DNA of 64,000 bases from contig JAHQIW010007136.1 of assembly GCA_019055375.1 (NCBI GenBank), forward strand, positions 1 through 64,000, given 5' to 3'. A program made the translations under genes and the position numbers. Source of the DNA: Parelaphostrongylus tenuis. Taxonomy: Eukaryota > Nematoda > Chromadorea > Rhabditida > Metastrongylidae. Below the pieces are notes generated by a model. That model made no database searches, was not told the DNA's origin, and was given only the letters and a program-made list of their open reading frames with translations. This document shows positions 23,920 through 37,100 of this stretch, piece after piece; position 1 is the first letter of the stretch, and every line of letters starts with the position of its first letter.

Positions 23920-25190
23920 TAACTGCTATCAACTTCATTTATCACTAACACTCTACTTTGTAAAAAAGAAAAAAAGTAACCAAATGCAATGATGACTATA
24001 CCACTCGAATGGTAATTAATGAGAATACTGTAGAGTCTACGAAACACCTAAGAAATGACGACTATAGAGACAACGGGGAAAAACATATTAGAAACAAGTA
24101 TGGAATGAACAAGAAGTGGGAACATGAAAAAGAAAGGCGTACTGAATAGTAGAACAGATCAGAGGAACACAAATACAGAAGTCCAATATAAATCGTTTTT
24201 GATTTTTGATGCTATGAAATAGCAGATGATAGGCGGTGACGATAAGACGTGAAATTACTCACTAGTCGACTGCTCCTCATGGGCACTTATCTAAGAAAAC
24301 ACTAATTTGATGAATATTGATTGATAGCGCCCAATCAATATGCATAGTATCAATAGTGACAGTAGCATGCAGAGGTCGGGTGGATAACGATATGCTAACG
24401 ACGTTCTGTGCTCTTTTGTCATCCCGGAAGACCAGGAAATACGAGTTCATTACTATATCAAGCGTTACCAATTCGACTTCTGAACTTTGAACTCTAAGAA
24501 ACAAATAAGAAACAAAAACCCACAAACAGTCATAGAAAGTGGTGACAGATATACGACCTCATGTACTCTATCTAGAGTAGTCTACATGCATCACGGTGCA
24601 CAACAAATGATATAAGGAGAGAAAGAAAGAAAGAAACCGTACCATACACGAACTTTAGCAATAGAGTGAACAATACACAAGGAATGCAACGCTGATAATT
24701 CACGCTGAAGACTATAGCTTGGACGAGAACCTATTTGAAAAACAGAACTTTTATACTAACGAAAGCAAAAATTATTCAGTCTTATGAATAACTCAAAAAC
24801 ATTCGAAGAATTCGTCCGTCAGTGGTGACCCATAAATTGCGTACCTGCCATCACCGTGTCACTCAAGCAATAGAACTACACCATCAAAGACCATTACTGT
24901 TCACGAATTTACTAAGTCACCATCTCATCGCCCATCAAAGCCATTCAATTTTCGTTTGGTCTGGTCAATATGCAGGAAGGTTACAAGACAGGCAGTCTGC
25001 CCCCACTACTGGGTGAATGTGCGCGCAGTCACACCATAGACAAGGTCAACTCTGAGTTATTTTGATGGATGATGGATGGTGAGCTTGAGGTTTCACGAAG
25101 CTAAAGGAAGAAGTGGTACAAAAGACATGCGATAAGTAATTACACCAACGCACAACTCGTCCGCGATTCTGTGAAGTGTAGATAAAATGT
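23920..25190. other. Intergenic region between convergent genes
   Basis: The CC-domain gene (+) and the ACSF2-like gene (-) converge on this stretch of about 1.3 kb. No exon, tRNA or repeat is recognised. It contains the 3' UTRs of both, with AATAAA seen only on the plus side. Confidence 0.45.
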
Positions 25191-28100
25191 TCACATCTCT
25201 TGAAAATGTGACACGACCTGCAGGAGACCAAGTTCGACTTTTGATTGCTCCCTAATTTCGAACTTCTTCACTTTTCCCGTAACCGTCAGTGGAAATTCGT
25301 GCTCCTTTTTGAAAAGGATGTAGCGTGGAATTTTGAAATGGGCGATCTGGAAGGATATAATGTATTTTTCACAAGAATTTAGGTGACATGCAACGACACA
25401 AAAGCACATGGAGGGAAAAAATGAAGATTAATGTAAATTTGGATTTAGTTGAAGCAATATATGCAAAACCATGTGTTTTTCAGTTGATTAAGGCAATGAA
25501 CTTGGTATGACAATGCCCTAGTAACATTCGAATGAGCAACCAATGCCCCTCTTTTATATGATCAATGGTTACAAACCTTTCCTTTACACCAGTCTTTGAT
25601 GTCATCCTCTGTTATCTCCCCGACAGCGGACTCGTGCAGCCGAATCCATGCACACACCGCTTCACCATATCTTTCGTCTGGGACGCCAACGATCTGAAAC
25701 ATCTCTTTCCACGGTCAAAATCACTATCCTTTCGAGCGCTAAATTGGAAATACTCTGCCAATCCTTTACTATTACGTAATTCACATTCATCAAAACTGTC
25801 GATGTTAAAATCTTGGATTAGCTTTGAGGGGCCGTTTCCACGTCGTCATGAAACCTCTTAGTCAAAAGTTTTCGGTCTTTGTAGCTATAAGATCAATAAA
25901 TTTCTTCACATGCAATCTTATTCATTAACTACTAATCAGAATAAACGAATGACCACGGTTATGACTTTATAACTCAGCTACACTTCACTGTAAAATCACG
26001 ACGAGCACATTCTTCACTAGCGGTATATGACCATGAGGCGCCACAGACTCAACTTGGACAGGCAATTTCGCCTAATTTGGACATCTCTCTCTTACAGACA
26101 CATAACACAATCACTCAACAAAATTTACTGTTCTCCGTAATTTTCAAAAAATGAAGAGACAAAAATCACTGTTTATTCAATAGAATTTTTTTTATTTCAT
26201 ATCCACTTATTCATTCTTACAATGCCGACCTTACTTCATTTTACGATCACCTCAAGTAATTTCTAAACCTAACTATAACATCCATTTGAAGAAGATTTCG
26301 GCTTGCTACCAGTAAAAATGTCAATAAACATCGATTTTACCGTTTGTACTGTAGTACTTACATGCACGTCTTCGATTTTTGGATGTTTGAAGAGGAACTG
26401 TTCGACTTCGGTTGGGTAGATGTTCTCACCGCCGCGAACTATCATGTCCTTCGAACGACCCACAATCGAAATTGTACCGTTGTCATGCATAACAGCAATG
26501 TCACTGAAAATGAACATGCGTTGTATGTCTTTTGCAAGCAATTACGCTGTTATTACGGCGTTAAATCGAATGTGATAGAAGCGTTTTCAAAGAATTGTTT
26601 CTCTCACAACTACAAAACGCAGCACGAAATTACAGAACTAAATGGTGTGTGCCATTAACGTATAGAAATGATTGAAACGACAAGATGAGTGCGGACGAAC
26701 TTATGTGTTTTCACACTCATTCTTTGAAGAGCATTGTATTACGGGAATATCAGATTCAACACAAGCTTTCTGTTAAATGAGCAAGGTGATAAGAAAGACC
26801 TGTCAACAATGTTGGATAATGCTTGCATACTCATGAATTCGAGCTATACATTCTTTTTTTTTATTTTCGGTTAGGATTCAAACCAAAAAAGTTTGATTCC
26901 TTCGATTTGACTGATGTCTCGGTATATTTCTGCACAACTCATCAGTATGCACATTTCTATCGGTTCAGCTCCTACAACTTTAAGTAGCGCCGCCGAACAC
27001 GTAGCACTGCACGTCAAGTGAAAAAATCACTTGACATTGCGGTGTTTTCAGTCGATTGCTCATGGCTGGTAAAAACGCATATAGCAATATCTCCTTAATC
27101 GACTGTTTTGGATAGATCGCTCAGAATAATATGATCTGATACAATAGTTTAAGCCTTTTAGAGGTCTGACATGGCATCTGTAGTGCTAGGCATAGTGTTG
27201 GTGTATTATCACACCACATCAGTACACATGCCTTTTCAGCTAACGTGCAGTGGTACATGTTCGGCGTCGTCACCCTTAGGAGCTGAGCCGAATATCATTT
27301 GCTACTGATGTGGTAGTGAGAGGATACACCGAAACGTAGGTCTAGCGCCAAAGATGCCACATCAGACCTTTGAAAGGCTTCAAATATTCTATCGGCTTAC
27401 ACTGTTTGAGTGAGGTCTCAAAAACAGTTGATTAGAAAGACCTGATCAACCTAGCACAGGATGTACGTCTCTATGCTTACTCTTGCTTTCTTTTTCAGTT
27501 TGACGCTTACTAAAGCTGTGAACTAGACCGCAAAATCTAAGTCCTTCATAGAACCACACTTTCAGAAACATGGGTGATCTTGAAGCTAAACTTTCTACTT
27601 TGTGTCATCTAAGCATCCGCTACTTCACGGCTGACACTCGAAATTTCGAGACAGGTCGTTCGTAGTGAATTGTACTACTTTTCAAACTCAAAAGATCCTA
27701 CCTAAGGTGACTGGTAGCAGAAAAAACACCCATTAGTAATCGATATTAAAAATTAAGCTGACCCCGTATGGTACCATCGATCTGCGGTAATTTCCTTCTT
27801 TGTCTGCTCTTCATTATTCCAGTAGCATCGCATCACCGAATATCCGCGTACAATCACTTCGCCCTTCTCCCCACGAGGTACAGTCTTACCGTGTTTATCA
27901 ACAATGGCCGCCTGAAAATAAGGAGAAGATTAGTACTCAACGAATTCCACTACTACATATAAATGTTGCGTTGTCCCATTGTCAGAGAAAACATCTGATG
28001 TTGTTTTGAGAGTGATACTTATGGATACAGGAGATAACACCTTATAACACAACAACTTGATCCTAATTTTCTAAGATTTGCACCCACAACCTGAGGTTAG

Positions 28101-31100
28101 GTTTAGCCTATGTTATCGCACACCTCGACTAGCCATGCTGGCGTTCTTATTGCCTGTCTCTTATGTTCATTCAGGTAGGAGGAGCTCATCGAACGGTTCT
28201 AAGGCGAGATGGAGTAATCATATAGTCTACTGACATCCTCAAGTGTTATACGATGGCCAGGGTAAGCGAAATCGCGGAAACGCCAACCATTGCATCACTA
28301 TTGTGCTGTACTGCTATATTTTTAAAAGCTATTGCCAACAACCTCGGAACTGCTTATTAAAAAAAACACTAATTTATCAAGTCAATCCGGGATTAACAGA
28401 TAGACGGTCCTGATTTACATTGGGTTACTTACAAAATAAAAACGCCCATTAAGTGCTAATGTAATGTTCCAAAATTACAGAACGATGACAAATAAAAATT
28501 GGAGGTACATCATTCCATTCGGTTTAGGTAGATTTTTCGTAACACGTGAAAGTTTTCCGTTAAAATGATAGAGGTACTTTGCCAGCTCAAAAAGGTGGAG
28601 AAAACGGAAAAGACAGCGCTCAACTTCCACATCAAACACTCTCAGCTATTCGCAACGATCTTCCGCTTATAAAGAAGGTTTGGAGAATTTTTAGTTTAAC
28701 ATTGGACTAGTGTTACTTCTTACCTCCACATGATCCATGATGTGTCCAACACTTTTGATACGCTGTTCAGGTGGGTCGTCACGAATCGACATAAAGGACA
28801 CCGGTGATGTTTCTGTTGTACCGTAGCAAACCTAAACGCGCAGCGGTTGTCGGTGTTGATGTATAATTTTGAAAAATAAATGAACTGCTAAGTTTATTGA
28901 CATGATCAACCACAACATGGAATAGCCAATTAGCCAATCTTGAATACTGTAGCAGTCTAAGAGGATTTATTTTCAGAGTTTAAGAATGATGCACCCAGCT
29001 CTGACATATTCCTGTTAGATGTATCATGCATTGGACTATTTATAGCATTATAAAGGCACTGAATGTACATTTGGACTATACAGTGACTTGTACATCAATG
29101 TGTCATGAACTGCTACCATCCTGCCACATAATTCTGTCATTAGTTTTCCGATCCACCAAGAATAAAAGGATTGTTAGGCTTGGGTGCGGAGAAGAACCAA
29201 TGGCAGATCCACTGTGTATTGCACAATACTCTAGTGACCTAGTGAAGACACCCATATTTTATCTAAACCCTCTCCTCTATCCGTATATCATCCATGTGTT
29301 GCTTCAGAATATTAGCATTATTATTTTAATTCATAAAGAGTAAGTATCGACGAGTTAAATTTTGAGAGGTTCTTACTCAATTTGATAAACTGAATCACAA
29401 AGATGGTGCATACGTTCTGCCATCAGGAAAATTAGAGCAGTTTAGTGCACATCCTGGAATATTGATGAAGTTTGGGTCTATGAGTTTCCATCACTGTCCA
29501 GCGTGGATATGCCATAGAATTTATGCTTTCTTCTAGGCGATCATCACCGCAATTCACAGAATTCAAGATGTTTTACCATTTAGGTTCCTCTTTACACTAC
29601 TGCATTTTTATATACCTTGCGTCCCACTTTTCTCCGCTCTTCCATTATTTCATAAAATATTCAAGCTCAATATGACATACCTGCATATCTTTCATGTGCA
29701 TTTCATTTACGAGACGTCGGCAAAGAGTAATCGGACACGGAGCGCCAGCGATAAAGCCTGAAAAAGAAGAACACTAAAGAAACGTGCATTTCTTTCTGTG
29801 AAGTACTATCATTCTGACTACGCCTACATAAAGGATTTTGTTGAATGTTAGTTTTGAAGCCATTGAAATATTCCTCTAAAGATTGCTGTTACATTCTCAT
29901 TAGAGGATCAATGATATCAGGTCACCCTCATGATGATAACCGAAAAATTAATTGCATTTTGTCAATTCACTGAGCGTTTATCCTAAGAGCCATGGCAAAT
30001 GGGTAACATTGCAAGTCCAATATATTCACTCATGTTCGAATATCCTCATTTCAATGCACAACAACAAACATTCAAAAAATGAGTACCCAAACGACAGCTT
30101 TTGATGCTCAGAAATTATAAATACCTAAGAGAACTGAGTAGTGCGCAAAGATGCGACCTCAGAGCGAGAGTCGAATCCTCCTTTCGTCCAAACCGGGGAC
30201 GCGTGCTACCACTACACCATAGGGTACATTCGCACCACCACTCATTCTTCAATATCGCTATGATAGCTGTCAGCCGCCAACCTTCGACAGGTTTGGTCGG
30301 GTATACGATTTCGCTTTATAAAAATAGTTGAGTATTACTATCATAACGGCTGTCAGCGCAACTGGGTTTATTGAGCGAAATCGCATACCCGACCAAACTT
30401 GTTAAGGTTGGTGGCTAACAGCTATCATACAGATATTGAAGAATGAGTGGTGACGCCAATGTACCTCTGTGGTGTTGTGGTAACACGTGTCTCCAGTATG
30501 GTTAAGACGCGAGTCCGACTCCCGCCTTGAAGTCGTATTTTTGATCGTCACTCACTTCTTTTAGATATTTATGAACCATCATAAAACTGCGAAAAGGCAG
30601 TAAAAACGCTAAAGATCTCGAATGTTGCTCAGAATTCAAAGAATCAAATCTTCCTGTCTACCGTAGTGAAGTCACTTTGTGTTATGCAAAATGCAAATAG
30701 TAATCAAATTCATGGACTATAGACAATGCCTTACTCGCGCCTGAAAGATGTTTCTAACATTTACAAGTCTTATAGTATGCACTTGTGCCCCTTCATTGCC
30801 TTCCGACAAGTTTCCCTCACCGAAAAACCTAAACTTCACTTATAACTTAATGAAAGTAGAGCATACCTGAACGGATACTGGCGTAGTTATACTTATGATA
30901 ATCGGGATGATTAAGCATATCGATGAACATCGTCGGTGTGCCATACAGAGCAGTGCATCTAAATGAGTACATTGGACACTTTTAAGCAGATTCTGCGCGC
31001 AATTAAATAACAAACAAATGATTACATCTTTTGTGATGAAGTGAATGAGCAGAGTGAACACTATGCTTTGAAAGCAACGCATGTAGTCCACTCTGCACTT

Positions 31101-34100
31101 ATATTCTAACGTTTCATTGGTTGATTTAGTTCACTTGCCACACTCTTCTTGAATAGTCGTTACTCTTTCACAAAACAAAAGTTATATCAGCCATGATTCT
31201 ATACATTCCATATAATTATTCACATGAATAGTTTCCGCGACACATTCCTCAATGAGAAACGGCAGGCGACGAAAAATTAGGCCTACTGCTATACGGCCGT
31301 CACAAAAAAGAGGCCCAGTTGCGTAAATGTCATAAGGGTACATTTATGTTACTCGTGAACAAATAAAGTAGCGATCTCTCCTTGCTGGACAAGAACTTTT
31401 CATAAGAGTTTTAGTAATCATTCCAAAGCCTAAATCTTTGGCTAGCGCGCTATGTACTCCAATTTTGAGACCATTTTATGAAGGTGCAGCATTCAAGATA
31501 ATTTTATATTTCACACCCGCCGCGCACTTCAACTTTTACTTCGCTGGATGCACAAAAAGCACGTAAACGTGTAGCGGAAATCTTGTAGTACCAGAGTCAT
31601 GCGTTTTATCTAGAGTTTTTTTCGAAGTGGATTTCGAATCAAATAAGAGAATTTGCACTACACATGTGTAATGCGTTAACTCGATCAGTCGATTGCCGCA
31701 TGGAATTCACGGCCAGCATGCCCTTACCCTCCCCTTCTTCCTTACCTACTTTCAGCCCACATACTAGCTGAAAAACAAGCACATCGCTGAAATTGGGCGA
31801 GTTTACGCTAACGATTAGTTACTCATAAATCCAGGGAGTGGTTCTGTCCTGCAAGAAATTTGCGTGTGTAGCACACAAATATTTTCACTGCTACAGCGTT
31901 ATAGAAAAAAAGGTCTTTCAATTGGAGCACGTAGCGCATTAACCAGTTTGATTTATTACTAGCACTCTTGTGAATTTTGTTCAAATCCACTGCTTTGTTG
32001 CTCTAAGTCAGCTCATTGAAGTGACGAATGGGATCCCGAATGACAATGTGCGACGCATGTGTTCCTAATTGTAGGCCTATCGAGACAAACAACAGAGGAT
32101 TTGGCTAAATGAGCGTAGCATAGAGGTAGACATTTTCATCTTCTGCTGTTCTGTTTACCCAAAACACACTATTGGTCAAATGATGAGCAAGCGCCCAAAA
32201 TTTCAGTATGGAAATTTTTTCGCTTTTGATATCTTGGCCTAATTCGCTCCTAACGCACTACTTCATGAGAAAATATGCAGTCATCTAAATCCGGGTAGAA
32301 CGTTGATTTTTAGGAAAAGAGGATTTTCCGAGGATTTCAACCATATTCGTGGTATTTATCATATGGATGAACCTCATTAATGAACAATGCTAAGCGTCGT
32401 TTCCGATTTCTCAAATGGATTCCAGAGGTTGTTCTCCAAAGCTATCATAGATTCGCACCACGGCAATCCCCAAACACTTTTGAAGCTGAGCAAAATTTCC
32501 TAAATTTCTTCTGGATTTCTGATTTAATGAGGTTCCCGAAAGGCAGAGCACATGTGGGCGCAGTGGTCAGAGGCACTCTGCGTCGCACATGAGATCAGTG
32601 GTTCAATCTCGCGCTCATGGCTGACCAAGCCATCATCCCATGGCTCATGGCTCCTCGGTCGGTAAATTGGTACCAAACTGGTTTCAGACTTGCATGGGAG
32701 GATAAGCAGCTCTGACTCGGTTCAGCGGGAGGCCACCGCGAATCATTGTAAAGGCCAGATATGCATTCAATCACCTCAAACGAACTTAAAAATTGAAGAC
32801 GAAGCATGGCGCATCCCTCAAGGATTGATCAACGCCGAGAGCTTTATCCTTTATTCTTTATCCCGAAAGGCGCCGTTTCTCGACAAAGGTCTGCACTATG
32901 AAGAAGGAAAGTAGCGAGCTACCTCATGTCATGTACACGCTTCACGGAGAGTTAGATACTTTGCTGCATTTCGAGTTTCTACATCCTGGAAGATGGTTTG
33001 GCTACGCTTATGCAGCAGACCAATCAATGAGGACAATACTATGTGCAGTACATAATTCATTCACTGAAACACGAGGAGTGGCTCACATTTGAGTAGAAAA
33101 ACATTGAGTCAAAATGAAGGTTTCTCATAGTTCATTCCGAAAAAAAAAATTAAAGTGTCCCTACACAAAAGCTATGGTAAAGCAAAAAGTGTACATTCAA
33201 GGAGCACTGAACTTGTAACAGCTAGAGGTCATCAATAAAATCATGTCTCACGTACTTTTCTTCATCGACGGCCTGGAGAGCTGCCAACGCCTCAAACGAC
33301 GGCGCTGGAAAGACGCAAGTCTGAAGATGTGTCAAAGCTGCCAAAACGCCGAGAACACATCCAAAACAGTGATAGAGTGGATTCGGAATGCAGATGATCG
33401 TCTTCTGTAAAGCTCACAGAATAAAACGAGCATTAGGGACAACTACTAGAGTTTCTTATTCTTCTCACTCTTTTCAAGGTTATACGCAGGCAACACCGAA
33501 TATGAGCCAATTCTGTCAAAAAAGAGTGATTATTCAAGGAATGGTCCTTCTTTCTCTTTACAATCTTAATACTAACTTAGTTCTTCTCGGTTTTTCCTTT
33601 ACTGTTAACTTACTTCTCCTTTTCTGTATAAAAACTACACACAAAACATTACTTCATAAAGGGAGAGCTCTTAAAACATGATAGCTTTTTTAAGACAATC
33701 TCTAATGTGGGGAGGAAGCGGAGTGGATAAAGTCGTCCTGCTATACACACGTAATATCGGTTCGATCTCGCATCCTGTTCCCATCAGACCTTTCATCTTT
33801 TCGGAGTTGGTAGATCAGTCCGAACATCTTTGAGGGGATCGCGAGAGTGACTGCATTGATCGGTAGCCTGTGGCAAGTTACTATATATGTATTCAGCTTT
33901 CTTTACGATACTTGATAAATTGATTACATCGCTCATTCCCTGAAATTTGATCAATTCTGGGAGCTTTATTCTCAACCTTTCAATCCTTTACCAAATCTCT
34001 GAAGATTACTTAGATAATAGCGAATGTTCAAAGCTATTATTCTTCAAAACGAATGTTACTGATTGAGCTCGCCAACTAAATAATCAAAGAAATTTCCGTA

Positions 34101-37100
34101 CAGTGCTTTTCGAAATGACAATCAAGTAATTAACAGATAACATATCTTTCGTTTCGAGTGTATTAATACCACAGCTCAAAGTTCAATATGTCTGGTAATT
34201 TTTTTTTTGAGCCACGCATGTCAGTGGTCTATCAAAGAGGGCTGACTTATAGAGCCCGATACAAGTGTTTCGATCCTGCGGTCTCGTCCGTCTGGCAGTT
34301 ACCCTTTCCCGTTTTTTGCCAGTCCTGTGTGGATGCTCCAGTCCCCTACTAAGAGTTAGCGACGACGAACGTTTTACGTTCTATGTCCAGTGAAATTATC
34401 ACCGAACACAGAGCGTTGTACACTCGTGTGTATCGGGCTCTATAAGTCAGCCCTCTTTGATAGACCATTGACATGCATAGCTCAAAAAATAATACCAGGC
34501 ATACCAAATTTTGAGCCCTGGTCTTAAGAAAACTCTCCAAACGGAAGATATGATATATTGAATGATTGGCCAAGAACAATCGAGTGTACAACGCTCTGTG
34601 CTCAGTGATGATTTCACTGGATATAGAGTGTAAAACGTTCGTCGTCGCTAACTCTTAGTGTGGGGACTGGAGCACCCCCACAGGATTGGCAAAAGACGAG
34701 AAAGGGTAACTGCCCGACTGACAAGATTGCAAAATCAAAACACGTGTATCGGGCTCTATAAGTCTCAGCCCTCTTTGATAGACCACTGACATGCGTGGCT
34801 CAAAAAATAGTTACCAGGCGTAACAGATGACAATTTTCTGTTATAATCAAGACTTTGGCATTCATACCTGTTCATGATAACCGGCACGTATTCCGATAAA
34901 GTAGGCATTGTTTAGGACGTTGTGATGAGTTAGCGTCGCACCTTTTGGTTGACCAGTTGTGCCCTTGAAATAAAACTATGTGAGTTGATCACGATGACGT
35001 TTACCGATATGACAAAAATGGGGCCACTGATAAGACCTACGCTTGTATATTGTATATTAATTGGATCATCAGGCTGTGCTTCGCGTTCAATTTTTGCCAA
35101 CTTCAACCGATCCTCCTCAGTTCCCATTCGCATTACATCACTGTACCTCCAGGCTCCACTGAAATTAGCATTGCATATAGGAAAATGTAAACTATGATGA
35201 ACTAGTTGGCGCACATCAACAATACGTTACAAGAAAAGCGCTCAATCAGAACATCAGTTATTAAAAGTCAAAATGTTTAGAAAAATTCTATAATACAGTA
35301 GGTAGAAAAAGCGTCAGATAAACATAAAAAATTTCTTGAATATGCTGTAGGAAGTAAAAGGGTCAAACTTCAAAAAGTACAAAGGTTATCCGACAATATG
35401 TCATTGCTGCTGCTACTGTGGTTCGATTACCCACATCGCCAGACTTCAGTAGTACCTAATACACTCATTTTTCCGTTTTTTCACTCCTCTGCAATAGTTT
35501 CAATCATAGGATTTTGTGTACGTTGAATAAAAGACTTCTGAGAGTACTACTAGGTCATATGTTGTGTCCTCTAAAAGGGTGGGATCACTTCTAAGTCAAA
35601 CACGTGGACAACAGCGATGTTTGGAACAGCCACAACCATGAGTTGCACGAAATCGCTGCTTAATCTGTTCTTTCTCCAGTGCGGTTTTTCTTTCACGTCA
35701 TGTCCGACAAAAATCTGAGAACACTTAGGTGCAGGTGCAATAATCAAAGGACCCTAACTCGATTTCTTATAGCTCTATGGCTATTTTATGAAATAGATTT
35801 TTATTTTATTCCCAGTACAATTTTTCCCCCCTTAATAAATTCCAATATTATAGTTGCTGAAGTCACTAACGATTCGCGAAAAGATGACGATCCGTCCAGG
35901 GATCGATAAGTGATGTATGCCCATTTTGTCTTCTTTTGTGCTACTGCATTAGTGATGTTGCCCTTTTGAAGCGTGAAAGGCGTGGTGGTGTTGCCCTTCT
36001 GAATCTAACTTATAGTGCAGTCCTGGCAGTAAGCCTTCAAAAGTGGAACATTTCCTTTTCATGGTCGCCTAGCGCTGATAGAATGCCTCACATTTCAATA
36101 CTGTAGAATGCTTCACTGATGCTTATGAAAATTAGGAGACGAAAAATTCTCCTGTTTCGGCTCTGTATACGTTCTTTTTATGGAATTCTCGACAGATATC
36201 CTATGAACCTAGCTAGCCACAAGGTCGTGCCACGACCGCCTGATTGACCATCCGTATCGATAAACCAGATGTTCACGGCTTCATAACTAGATTGCGATCC
36301 AGACGTTCGCAGTAACGAACCTTGGTTTTGCATCTGTCCAACTTCTGAATGGAAATGTTGGGTTCACCAAGCTGAATGATCTCGTTGGAAGAACTAATCA
36401 ATTCATATTGCAGCTCTAAACTCCTACTAGAGGTCAAATAGGTATTCACTCAATCAATGATCGTCCATGGAGTTTGATTAGGTGGGCCATATTTAGAAGA
36501 GTGGGATTGGTTACGACGGACTTCATCACCTTATTAACATCGCTATTACATTACGGCTGGAGCGCCGTGGCCGAATGGTTGTGATAATGGTCACGGCGCG
36601 CGTGTAGCTGAGCTCCATCCCCAACACTCCCCGCCCTATGGAACGTCACAGCCAGGCTATCCTCGAGATTACAAAAAGACATGTTCGACCAGTATTCTAC
36701 GTCATTCAAGATGAAGGCAAACAACGAATCGAATGCTAAAAGTACTGGGATCCGCACATCCGCACCATAAAAATTGCGATGATGGGTTGTGTAAATAAAT
36801 ACAGATAAACTAATTATAGCTATGAGGGACGGGAGAGGCATCAGTGGCTATAGACGCCATAAAAAATCTCCGTGATGACAAGTTCGATCACGACCGTGCA
36901 TAGAAATCTCCCAACCGTGAGGTATTGACAAATTTGTACCACACTTGTTTGTGAAAAACTCCCTTGTAACAACAAGCGCGAGTAACTCACTCCATGGTGT
37001 AGAGACGCTACAAATGATCGCTAAAAATTCAATGGCATTCGTACAGAAAACAAAGCCTTAAAAGGACACCCATATTCAATGTCCTCTGTGATGACGAATG

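Noticed and set aside
32380..33092. Cluster of short ORFs
   Set aside because: They fall in or next to SINE copy 1 and have no domain.
34349..34591. Minus-strand ORF of 80 codons
   Set aside because: It lies within the fold-back repeat and has no domain.
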